DNA of 64,000 bases from Acheta domesticus (lineage: Eukaryota > Arthropoda > Insecta > Orthoptera > Gryllidae), in assembly GCA_031308135.1 (NCBI GenBank), contig JAHLJT010008756.1, positions 65,440,232 through 65,504,231 on the forward strand, given 5' to 3'. Both the position numbers and the translations under genes were made by a program. Numbering within the stretch: the first letter of the stretch is position 1; each line of letters starts with the position of its first letter. Positions 10,140-20,665 of the stretch are shown here, piece by piece. Under the pieces are notes generated by a model. The model saw only the letters and a list, made by a program, of their open reading frames with translations. It had not been told where the DNA came from and did not search any database.

Positions 10140-11000
10140 TGGTGTCACTTCGAGGGTACGGTGAAATGTGGGGGCTTGTCATGGAGCACGGGGCATGTAA
10201 CGGAACTGGAGAATGTAGGGGAGCGTGCGGGCATGTGATGAAGAGTGGCGGCGTGTGGTGGAGAAAGCGTGCGTGTATTGGAGAATAAGAATGTGTGATG
10301 GAGCATGAGAGCCTGAGGGATCATGGAAGCGTGTGATGAATCATGGGTAGTGATGGAAAATTTTAGCAAAACATTGATACTTGGATACATTTCTAAAAGG
10401 TTTTGGATGTCTATGAAAGGTTCCAAATAGCAATGGATTCGTCCCGCATGGGGATCTACAACAGTGACAGTTATTAGTGCTGATTGCGAGCAATCCACAA
10501 ATGAAATAGATACCACAAATTTTATTTATATCATGAGAACTTTTTTTGAAAAACATCAGTGTTTTTGGACAAAATATCGACCTGAAGTTATAATATTGAT
10601 GTTTCTGCTCGAAAATTATGTTGTTTGAAAAACATCGATGTTTTTCGCCACCCCTAATCATGGGAGCGTGTGATGGAGCAAGGAGCGGTGATGGAGCATG
10701 AGAGCGTGGAATGGAGTAAGATGAGACGCGGGAGCATATAATGGAGCATAGGAGCGAGTGGTGGAGCATGAAAGCGTGTGATGGAGCATGGGAGCGTATG
10801 GTGGAGCATGTGAGCGGTGAGGGAGCACGAGAGCATGTAATGAAACATGGAAGCGTGTCATAGAGCACAGGAGCGTGTAATGAAACATGGAAGCGTGTCA
10901 TGGAGCACAGGAGCGTGTAATGAAACATGGAAGCGTGTCATGGAGCACAGGAGCGTATGATGGAGCATGGGAGCGTGTGAAGAAGCGCGGGGACGTGTCC
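10140..11000. repeat. 20-bp minisatellite with 40-bp higher-order repeat
   Basis: A 20-bp unit close to TGGAGCATGGGAGCGTGTGA is repeated in head-to-tail phase. Between about 10838 and 10960 the units form a 40-bp higher-order repeat, with AATGAAACATGGAAGCGTGT alternating with CATGGAGCACAGGAGCGTGT. The array is split by a hAT element at 10348-10656. Because 20 is not a multiple of three, long open frames on both strands repeat their peptide every 60 bp and are not genes. More diverged G-rich units extend left to about 9950. Confidence 0.85.
10348..10656. mobile_element. hAT-type MITE inserted in the minisatellite
   Basis: The 309-bp element is flanked by a perfect 8-bp duplication, ATCATGGG (10340-10347 and 10657-10664). 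The termini are imperfect inverted repeats: TAGTGATGG on the left and the complement of TAGGGGTGGCGAAAAACATC on the right. The interior contains repeated palindromic CATCGATG/ACATTGAT motifs. It is non-coding. A right-end relative lies at 49990-50138. Confidence 0.85.
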
Positions 11001-11440
11001 CGATGCGAGTGGATGTCTCGGAAGCGCGGGAGCGCGTGGGGGCGTATAGAGCCGGCGGTTGCGCGTGCTGGGAGCAGGGAGCGCACGGGGTCGTGATGGG
11101 GCGTGCGGGGCGTGAAGGCGTGCGGCGACTTGTGCTCCTCTTCAACTCACCCGCACCGTGTGCACTGCCTGCGGCCACAAGGACGAACGCGGATTGCAAG
11201 GGCTTCGGCGAATTCCGACCGTAGATTCCTGTTACAAAGGATGGACAGCGTTCCGTTTACCCATGAGCGGTGCGTGCGGTTTTCGTTACAAAGGAGGTAT
11301 TCGGGCGGGTGGTTGCTGGTCCACTTAATGATGCTTCGTGCAAAGCGAGGTTCTGGGTTGCTCCTCTTGGCGATGAAAGAGTTTTGGAAACTGCTAGTAG
11401 CTAACTTTTTGTTTTGAACTAGTAAAGAGTGTGTACTTGC
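11001..11440. other. GC-rich flank of the minisatellite
   Basis: This is decaying GC-rich sequence after the array with no recognised domain. Overlapping short frames on both strands are compositional. Confidence 0.4.
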
Positions 11441-14400
11441 ACATTTCATTAGTTAGGTTTGATTAACTTTTGTATTTTTTTCGAGTGTTCGTAATCAAGT
11501 TTGAACAGAAAAAAGATGCGTAATACACTTGAGTAAAGACAAAGGATGGGGCGCAATTAAAATTGAACCCTCAATCTAATAATATTTCACAATAACATTC
11601 CCTATGTTGACACGTTCTTAAAGAATATTGGCTTAATTGCTAAATTATTTATTCTTAAACGTTGTAATTGATTTTAATATTGTCATCATTATAACTTATT
11701 TTAAAGTATATTTTTCTTTATTGCTGTAACAACTATTAATATCTATTCTTTCCTCTAGGTTTCATCCTGCGTCAACGTACAGAGCCACATTCAATCGACT
11801 TCTGTCATCCTCTTACTTGGAAGAGCTACAGCTTTATTATTTTTCAATTTTTTTCTTCACATAAATATAATAAAACTGTACTCACAACATGAAATAATGG
11901 AATGAATTACACCAATTTACATATGTTTTTACCTACTCTCAGAGATGGATAATTCATTAATTTTTTAAAAATATTTTACATTCTAGAAAAGAGATGAAAT
12001 ATGATGCTAAGAATGGGATAAAAACTTCAATATTTCTCTCTTATGACTAAAAGATATAGCGGAAATATCCAAAAGACTGTAAACGTTCCCTCTGACTAGA
12101 GTGTATCTATCGCGGGAGCAGGCAATAGTAACAAGGTCACACTGCATGGCTGGTGGCTTTCTACTTAAAATGAAAGTAATTTCACATTCAATTTCCTCCT
12201 TTGTCATCTCACTCCTTCTCCTTCACTCGCCATCTGTCCACTTGCCTCCCTCATCCATCTTCCCATTCTATTTGCATCTCTCCGGAGATCGTCTTGCATT
12301 GTACTCCGTCTCTTTCTAGGAATCTCTCCAGAAAGAGCTCTCTTCCACTCGCTTTCCTTAGGGCAATTTCTTTCTTCCCTTCCTTACTTCCCTTCGCTCC
12401 ATGTCCCAGCTCGTACTCCCGAAGCCCTTCGGGTGGTGAGTTGAGCTGGTCTGTTCAGCTCATCCTCGCCGCCCGCTCGCACGCACCGAGGACCTTCAAC
12501 GACCTCTCAAACTCCTCGTGATCTCGAGTGGCTGCGGTGAACGTGTGCTCGGGGAGTTTTATGCAAGTTTTATCGCGAGCAAATTGCAGTAAACCTGCGA
12601 CTGGGTGCAGCTATCGTGTCGGTTTAGACGCCTCAGAGAGATGTTCCACAGGAACGGCGTGACTTCATTTTTATCGTCGGGTACGCGAGGACGAAGTGGA
12701 TGGGTAGGAAATCGATAGCGTGAAACGAGTTGGAAACATATATTTTATGTGGGCCCAGACGTATAATCTTTTTAAAATGTTTATTTTATATATATATATA
12801 TATTATAGCATTTATTTATTAGCTTAGAGGTGTTTAATTGGTTCTGACTTCTCAGAGCACTGAATTAATTTTTGAGTAAATACTGCACAGAGCATGTCCA
12901 ACAGTATCAAAGTAAATTTTTGGAAATTTAAAAATGGTATTACAGGGAAATGTGAGACAAGGTGCTAACATTCTAACTCGAAAGTGATTTATGCAAGTGG
13001 ATACTGCATTTCCGCTTAATTCGTGGTTATTTTGATCACTGTATCCTGTGTTTCACAGTGAAAGCAGGCATTATTTTCATGTTGATTTCCGTTTTCGTCT
13101 CGATTATGCAGGATATTATTTGTACTTGTGGTGTAAGTGACTAGCGAAATAATGTCTGAGGTTCGTATTTAAGAACATTGCTAATGAATGCGTTGTTAAT
13201 TGGTATAAAATTCTACTGTGTAATTTAAATTTATTTCTATGGTATTCTAAATAATTACGAAATTGACTAAATTGTGCAGTACATTTTCATTACAATTGTA
13301 AGCTTAACTCTAACGCCTGCGGAAAACATTATTTCAAATAGCGTTTGTGTTACTTTTTTCCACCCTTATTCATCTGAGACCTTCCTTATCGACAGCTTTA
13401 TTCTGATTGGCCGTTATTGTCTTCCATTCATTTCCAGATTATTTAGCCACATCTGGAATAAAATGAATTGTTTAGTTTCTTTTGTTCTGAGATCGCTGAA
13501 AAAGCCAGAAAATTAAGTTTTAATGTAGTTTTCTAGTAGAATTTAAACGGCTTCGAAGAAAAGAGAGGGTACTCCAAAATCATGGATAAAATCTTCTGAT
13601 AATGGAATTCAATATAATAAGCGTATTTCATTAATCAGTTAATGCGATTATAATATTTAATAGTGATAGCTCATTTCACTCTCATATACCGTAATTGAAA
13701 TGATTTTACTATCTTTTGTAAAAAGTTAGAATTTCACTGATTTTCTTTCAGAAATGATCAAATGGAACGAAATTACATAAATACGAGGCGGTGTGGGCAC
13801 ACTCAATTTTTTTCATTTTAATTTTGTGAAATGTACAATTTTGATATATTTTTGGAGAAATCTCACGACCGATAACACAATACAAATATATGCTGCCGTA
13901 AGTTAGATAAAACAAGAATATTATGGTTTTGGATTCTTTTCATTTTAAACGTGGCATTGTGGACGAAGGGATGTATGTTGTAGAAACCGAAATAACAACT
14001 TATCCAATAGTCCCAGCTCCTGTTCTTTACACTACAGTGACTATTTTTACGATTTTTACACTTTTGACTATTTTTTGATTTGATCGATTACGATACGATT
14101 TATTACAAAAATATTCCTTGATATTTCTCACTACCACCGACCAATCTTAAACATTTTTGTAGCGGTGCTAAGCATTTTACCACCTAAATTTCGACTTCGA
14201 ATTTTCGGACTGTTTCCAATATCGTTTCGCTCTACTACAGTCACGACCCCTAAACGCGTATTAATCAATTTTGTAAAGGTTCAGTTAATATTTGATAATT
14301 TTGAATTCTGTAGTTTGTAGTAAAATATTTATTGTGTTCCTCTCTACTAATTTGAAAGTGTTTTGAATTATATTAAAAATAAAATAAGCGTATATTATAT

Positions 14401-15233
14401 AATGCGTATGTGCATTACATGCAAGCGTATTAAAAATATAATAAGCGCGTTCCTTGGTTGCTAGAGGCGAGGTGAACAGCTGAATGTTGTTGATGTCTGG
14501 AATACGTTTAGCGAAGAGTCGGTCACCATTACGCACAAGTACCGTAAATTTTCAGAATAACAGTAACATTGTGCGTTGTGTCTTGTGAACTACGTGAAGT
14601 ATGTACTACATCAGTAGTTTGAGTTCGAAAGTTACGAGATAAGTAAATACATTAAAGTGGAATTTGAACTCCTTTGGATAAGTTGGATACTGTCTTCCAG
14701 TAAAATTGTAGAAACAAAGTTTTAATGATTGTAAAAAGCTGTAAATTGTTGAGAAAATTATTGATGAAAGAAGATCGTCGTGCTACGCAATAGGCTGAGG
14801 TAAGCCAGAAAAAAAGAGTAAAAATTGATATGCTTTTTGGTGAAAGTAATTATCTATCGAAATGTGCCGACTTCATGCAAAATTCTGGGAGAAATGTTAA
14901 GCCGAGAAAAAGTGAAAATTTAATTTTCATTTCCCCTTAGACGATCTCCCCTTCCAAGACCATTTAAGGGTTTTGAATCCATTTCTGCAAAACAAATACA
15001 CTCATCCAAGTTACATATTTGATGTTAACTGGAATCAGAATGAAAACAAACAATATGAGGTTTCTGCTCTGTTTTCTTTGATCAAATGAAGAATTCATAC
15101 ATTAATCAAGGAGTGAAAACAAAACTGCTAAATGCCTAAAATAAGTTACAAACGTGCCGGTTGATTCCTTTGAGAGTAGTTGTTTAATAACTTTCAGCAG
15201 TCTTAAGTTTTTAACTGTTTTTGCAATTTTTTA
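11441..15233. other. AT-rich stretch without recognisable gene
   Basis: I see no conserved coding segment or RNA gene. Minor features are a short (TA)n run near 12788-12806 and a pyrimidine-rich stretch near 12210-12420. Frames are short and unlike any family I know. Confidence 0.45.
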
Positions 15234-15565
15234 GTGTTTGAAGCTCTTTTGTTTAAAATTATTTCGTTAATTTTTACTTTTCCGTACACGTACGTTTATA
15301 CGGAGAAATATACGAAGTATAGGGAAATTTATGTAATGCTGCGGAAAATCGATTTCGAGATTTCAACGGAAATACACCTTTTGGGGTCGCCTGATACCGA
15401 AAAAGTGGTTCTTTTCAAAACGTCCCTCCGTCCATCCGTCCGTCCGTCCGTCTGTCCGTCTGTCCGTTTGTCCGTCTGTCCGTTTGTCTGTCTGTCCTCC
15501 GTCCGACTGTCCGTCCGTCAGTCTATGAACAATCATAGCGCCTAAACGATAAGTACGATTTCTTC
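15234..15565. repeat. Module plus (CCGT)n microsatellite, left part of an AT-rich repeat family
   Basis: From about 15275 a ~85-bp module reads TTTTACTTTTCCG, then a TATACGGAG palindromic core, then TATGTAATGCTGCGGAAAAT. It is followed by a variable CCGT/CTGT microsatellite at 15420-15520. The same module in inverse orientation lies at ~23445-23525, ~25560-25635 and ~26985-27055, so it is a recurrent building block. Confidence 0.65.
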
Positions 15566-15574
15566 CAAAATGAG

Positions 15575-15790
15575 TATTCCCCGGTCGATCTGATTCCACT
15601 TGAGGCGCAGTGATTTTGAAAAACATTCTTCAAAATTTGGGGGTACTTTACGTGAAGTCCCCCCGGACATTTTCAAAAGTTTCTCAAAAAATGCTCCAAA
15701 TTCTTTCTTTAAATTTCTGGTAAAAAGAGAGTAAAATACACTTATTACGGTGGCATAGGTCCGATTTTCACGGTGTAATATCAAAATATT
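15575..15790 (+). repeat. Direct repeat, first copy
   Basis: This ~215-bp block (motifs ATTCCCCGGTCGAT, TTTGGGGGTACTTTA, ACTTATTACGGTGGCATAGG) recurs at 16840-17055 in the same orientation and with the same block order. Confidence 0.8.
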
Positions 15791-16462
15791 GCGTCAGGTG
15801 TGGCAGCGCCAAGGAAAACTTACTACTACAATTCTGTGATACTTTCCCTCAAACTAATAAACTTCAAACTAATGAACTTCAATTCTTCTCACATATACTA
15901 CCGTGCTAGCTCAGTCCATTGGGTTCGAATGATGACTATTGCTTTGCCTTTGCTTAATACGTCATCCTATCTGCTCTTCGTACGGAAGGCGAAAAATCTG
16001 AAAGTTCTTATCTTATGCAGAAACTAAGTTTCGTGCCAGATTGCACAATAATAATCAGTTATTTTCTTTTGAACAGCATCAAGCAAATTAATTCATTGAA
16101 TTTTTTTAACATAGCTGTAATTCTGTTTGAAACTTTTGGATCATGGCCACATAATACTATTTGAAAAATAATAGTTCGTACGAACTGTACCATGAGCTCT
16201 CTTCCTCGACGAGGGGGATGGCCTCGCAGGATCCTTCCAAAGTCTTCTAATGGATCCCTCCGTCGCCTCGATCGAACCTCAGGTCGAGTAGTCACCGGAA
16301 TCTTCTTTCTTGCTCACTGGCACGTCTTGTCACTTGCGGAACATCGCCATTAATGCTAGTAACCTATGTTCGTCTGCGCATACACCCTATCACTTGCGTC
16401 TCGGGCGGACGCCTAATCGCAAACTGTTTTCCCCTCGGAATCTTGCTAAATTCTAAGTTTTA
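15791..16462. other. Spacer between direct repeats
   Basis: Mixed composition, with a short GC-richer segment near 16190-16290. No gene recognised. Confidence 0.4.
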
Positions 16463-16775
16463 CTTTCGTGTTCGAAGAATATTTCAGAGTCCGAATGATC
16501 GTCAGTACTGCTAACGAAATATTGATAAGTTTCACCCCGTCACTGTGAAAAATATTTCAGAGTCCTAATTCCGCATCACCGAAATAATTCTATGTCCAAC
16601 TTTCGTGTTCGAAGAAAATTACAAAGTCCTAATATTCCTCAGAACTGATAGCTAAATATTTATAAGTTTCACTTCGACACTGGGAAAATATTTCAGTCCA
16701 TATTCTGTATCACCGAAATAATTCTATGTCCAACTTTCGCGTTTGAAGAAAATTTCAAAGTCCTACTTCGCTCCC
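16463..16775 (+). repeat. ~135-bp tandem repeat, about 2.3 copies
   Basis: The block starting CTTTCGTGTTCGAAGAA occurs at 16463, 16600 and (as CTTTCGCGTTTGAAGAA) 16734, each followed by similar CAAAGTCCTAAT / CACCGAAATAATTCTATGTCC segments. The period is 134-137 bp. Confidence 0.8.
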
Positions 16776-16839
16776 CGCAGCTAATTCAGCCGATGTGCTC
16801 GGTCCGAAGTCTCGACGCATAATGACCGGTCCCCGACTA

Positions 16840-17055
16840 CCAAATGGATATTCCCCGATCGATATAATTCTTGTCGAAGCTTTGAGATTTTGAAAAAGAT
16901 TCTTCAAACTTTGGGGGTACTTTATATGAAGCCCCCCGGGGATTTTCAAAATTTTCTCCAAAACGGCTCCAAATTTTTTCTTTACATTTCTTGTATGAAT
17001 AGAATAAAATACACTTATTAACATGGCATAGGTCCGTTTTTCACGAATAACTCTG
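16840..17055 (+). repeat. Direct repeat, second copy
   Basis: This is the counterpart of 15575-15790 with the same block order, moderately diverged. It leads directly into the 1.1-kb tandem units. Confidence 0.8.
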
Positions 17056-18130
17056 AATTTTCGAAAATTGTGAAAGTTTGAATTTTTTTCGGCGTCTTTC
17101 TCCAACTACAAAATTGAAGATAGAGATTTTTTCTTCAAATAAAATTTGTTCTGCATATTGAGTTCTTTCATAAAGGTCATGTAAATGTTTTTCACAATTT
17201 TAGTAGTTTTCGTGCAATATGTGCAATTTTAAAAAATTACAAAAACACGATTTTCTCAAAAACGGCTCGAAATTTTTTCTTTAAACATTTGGTAGGGATA
17301 GTGGTAAATTTACTCTATCAGATGGCGTAAAAGCCATATTGGTCTATCGGTTGGTTTTTTCAAAAATTACAAAAAGGTAAATTTTTTAAATTGTCTCTCA
17401 CGTCGTTAATATTTACATTATCGGCGATTTTTTCACATTATTATATTAACGAGTACATGTGCTTTAAATAATGTCAAGTAAAGTTTCTCGAAAACACAAC
17501 CGTTTTCTGTGAAAAGTAGCTCAAAAGTTTGCATTTTCAGAAACGCTCAAACGCCATTTTCTCATATATAGCTGCAAATTGTTTCTTCAAACTTTTGTAA
17601 CGGATAGTGCTAATTACACTCTTTAGTAGAGCTCAAAGTTTATTTTGAGTTATTTTTTGTTTTTTCAAAAATTACATAATTGTAATTTTTTTGAAAGATC
17701 TCTCACATCTTTAATATGCACATTACCAGTAATTTGTAAAGATTATTATATTTGTGAGTGTACGTGCTTCAAATAACTTCAATTAAAGTATTTTGAAAAC
17801 TCAAACACTTTCTATAAAAATGAGCTTCAACCTTCGCATTTTTAGTAGCGCTTAAACGCAATTTTCTTAAAAACGGCACATAATTTTTAAAAGAAGATTG
17901 CAATTTAGGCATGGGTTTTTGTTTTCTTTAATATTCTAAAATTAATATTTCCGTTCTACCAATAGAAAAATTTAGAAAATGACAAAAAAATGTAGTTTTG
18001 GCGGTGATAGATGGTAGATGACAAGAAAGAGTTTGTGGCAATTTCGAATAGCTAGCGAAGACCCAAGGAAATAGAAAACTAATACGGAAAAGTCTGTGCC
18101 ATTCTGTAGCACCACAAGTTGGTGTATCAC
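17045..18130 (+). repeat. 1.1-kb AT-rich repeat, unit A
   Basis: The unit begins with AACTCTGAATTTTCGAA, carries paired TCTCAAAAACGGCTC and GAAAGATCTCTCACATC sub-blocks, and ends with GACCCAAGGAAATAGAAAAC and a GTGCCATTCTGTAGCACCAC block. The same order repeats in the next unit. Within the unit, the ~500-bp halves also resemble each other (ATTTTCTCA / TTCAAAAATTACA modules), suggesting older internal duplication. It is non-coding. Confidence 0.8.
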
Positions 18131-19800
18131 AACGGTTAACTCTGAATTTTCGAACATTGCAAGAGTTTGAATATTTTTCGGCGTCTTCCCACAACTACAG
18201 AATTGAAGATAGAGATTTTTCCTCCAAATACAATTTTTTTCCATAGTGAGTTCTTTCTTTAAGGTCATGTACATTTTTTGAACATGTTAGTAGTATTCGC
18301 GTAATATTGCGTGCAATAGTGCTATTTTAAAAAATTAGGAAAACAAGATTTCCTCAAAAACGGCTCTAAAATTTTTCTTTAAAATTTTGGTAAAAATAGC
18401 TTAATGCACTCTATGAGATGACATGACACCACATTGCTTTATTCTTCTGTTTTTTCAAAAATTGCAAAAATGTAATTTTTTTGACTTGTCTCTCACGTCG
18501 GTATAATTTACATTAGTGGAGATTTGCTCACATTATTGTATTTACGAGTACATAGGCTTTAAATAATGCCATGTAAAGTTTGTCGAAAATTCAACCGTTT
18601 TCTGTGAAAACTAGCTCAAAATTCCGCATTTTCAGAAAAGCTCAAAAGACATTTTCTCATAAATGGCTCCAAATTTTTTTCTTCCAGCTTTTGGAACGGA
18701 TAGTACTTATTGCACTCTTTAATATGACGTAAAGTTCATTTTGAGGTCGTTTTTTGTTTTTTCAAAAATTACACAAATGCCATTTTTTTGAAAGATCTCT
18801 CACCTTCATTATGCACATTACCAACAATTTATAAACATTACTATATTTGTAAGTGTAAGTGGTTCAAATGACTTCAAATGAAGTTCTTGAAAAATTGAAA
18901 TGAAAAATGTCTTTGAAAAAGAGCTTCAAATTTCGCATTTTCAGTAGCGCTTAAACGCCATTTTCTTAAAAACGGCTACAAATTTTTGAAAGAAAATTGC
19001 CATTTAGTGTGACTAATATTTCCGTTCTACCATTAAGATACCGAAAAATTAAGAAAATGTAAAAAAAAAAAAATGTAGTTTGGGCGGCGATAGATGGCAG
19101 CTGGCACGAGTATGTGGCAATTCCGAATAACTAGCTCAGACCCAAGGAAATTGAAAAGGGGCCGTCAAATAATTATGTAACGCAAATTTGGAGTATTTTC
19201 AATACCCGTTCTCCCCCTGTAACGCACCCATAACGCGCGCTTGATCCCCCTAAATAATTACGACGTAACGCTTGTGATCCCCCTTGAGAATGCAAGAAGT
19301 GTGTGCATGTTGTGAGTGAAGGACGCATAGACGAGAAAAGTTTTGATCACAAGCCATGCACACGCCGTCTTAGGCGAGAATCTACTGCGCCAATTTAAAT
19401 GGATTTTAGAATAAACAACATATCAGTTTTGAATATTTTCGTTGCAATCTTACAGATTCAATAAAAAATTGATAAAAATACCTCCATTTGTGACAGTTTA
19501 CATCGTATAACTAATTTATTTTTGTTTTTAAATTAATTACTAAATATTTTAATGTTTTATTACAAGTCTGAAAGTAATGGAAGAGGAATGTAATGGAATG
19601 GAGGAATTATTTCAGCAAATGTTGAAAAATGTAAAAAATAAATATCAATTTTACGTAACAATAAACCAATATTCCCTTCCCCCAAGTAACGCAACGTAAT
19701 GCTGCCACAAACTCCCTCCCTTCCTCTAGAGCGTTACGTAATTTATGGACGACCCCAAACTAAAACGGGAAAGTGTGTGCCATATTTAGCACCACTAGTT
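18131..19800 (+). repeat. 1.1-kb AT-rich repeat, unit B, interrupted
   Basis: This is a head-to-tail second copy of the previous unit, in the same block order from AACTCTGAATTTTCGAA to the terminal GTGTGCCATATTTAGCACC block. It is interrupted near its 3' end by the element at 19158-19756, which splits GGAAATTGAAAA from AAACTAAAACGGG. Confidence 0.82.
19158..19756. mobile_element. Non-autonomous DNA transposon with GGGG termini, 3-bp TSD
   Basis: The 599-bp element has ~26-bp imperfect terminal inverted repeats, GGGGCCGTCAAATAATTATG on the left and the complement of GGGGTCGTCCATAAATTACG on the right. Both continue with TAACGC. Subterminal copies of GTAACGC recur inside. It is flanked by AAA on both sides. 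Comparison with the uninterrupted repeat unit A supports a 3-bp target duplication. No coding potential. The superfamily is not assigned. Confidence 0.8.
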
Positions 19801-20029
19801 CTCTTTGAGTAGCTGTCAATTCAGATTGCATATATGAGCATATAGATAATACCTGAAAAGAACTAGTAGTACCATTAAGATTGCTTTATTGTTTATTTGA
19901 TCACATTTGCTCTACTATTATATTTTGCAACTATTGTATATATTGCAACTATTATATTTAAACTACTTACTACTATTTTTATCAGTTCATGCAAAATATA
20001 TCAAGGTGAGTGGAACACAATTTATGTAC

Positions 20030-20305
20030 CGGATGAATTAGTTCAGGGCAGCAACTTTTGCCACTGCAGTCATTTTGATGTACAGATCCTAGGATTCGAG
20101 TCCCGACCATGGCATATTTTTGGCTAGACTATGTTTGGTAGATGGCTGGCTCGAATTCAGTCGGAGGAGAATTCTAGCGACCGGTTGCTCTTATTGGTAG
20201 TTTTCGGTGGTCTCCCTAATACCAGGCGAATGCCGGAGCAAACGAATTGCACTACGGCTCCAATGACCATAGCAGTCGACAAAACTGGTAACACAAATAA
20301 TCACG
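20030..20305 (+). mobile_element. SINE-A, internally deleted copy
   Basis: The copy has the tRNA-like B box (GGATTCGAGTCCC at ~20093), then the GGAGGAGAATTCTAGCG and CCAGGCGAATGCCGGAGCA blocks. It then jumps directly to the 3' CACTACGGCTCCAATGACC / GTCGACAAAACTGG end, so the middle ~230 bp is missing. Confidence 0.75.
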
Positions 20306-20423
20306 GCTGAAAAAAGTCATGATGTAAAAAAATAAAAAATCAGAATCATCAGATCATGTTGTTCACGATTACATAACTTTATACCACCTACTATGTGTAA
20401 ACATATGAACTAGCAATATTGGT

Positions 20424-20665
20424 GTAAAAGTTCAAGTAGATCCAAAATGATTTCGGACAGTCATATTTATAAAATTAACAACTTTTATTTACGGTTATTT
20501 ATATGTGTACTTTTATATAATTTTAGTTATTCATATACATCTGTATTTGGCCTGAAGATGAATGTATATCAAACATTCGAAACGTGCCGTAAATAAAAGT
20601 TGTTAATTTTATAAATATGACTGTCCGAAATCTTTTTGGATCTACTTGAACTTTTACATCAATCT
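20424..20665. repeat. Long palindromic element, ~70-bp arms
   Basis: The left arm (20426-20497, with TTCAAGTAGATCCAAAATGA and TTAACAACTTTTATTTACGG) is nearly perfectly matched in inverse orientation at 20590-20663. The loop side includes CTGAAGATGAATGT...ACATTCGAAACGTG, a local hairpin next to CTGAAGA and GAAAC motifs. It is a non-coding foldback/MITE-like element. Confidence 0.8.

Noticed and set aside
10341..10928. Long open frames with repeated peptides on the minus strand
   Set aside because: They follow the 20-bp minisatellite, repeat every 60 bp and are interrupted by a hAT insertion. This is repeat-driven, not coding.
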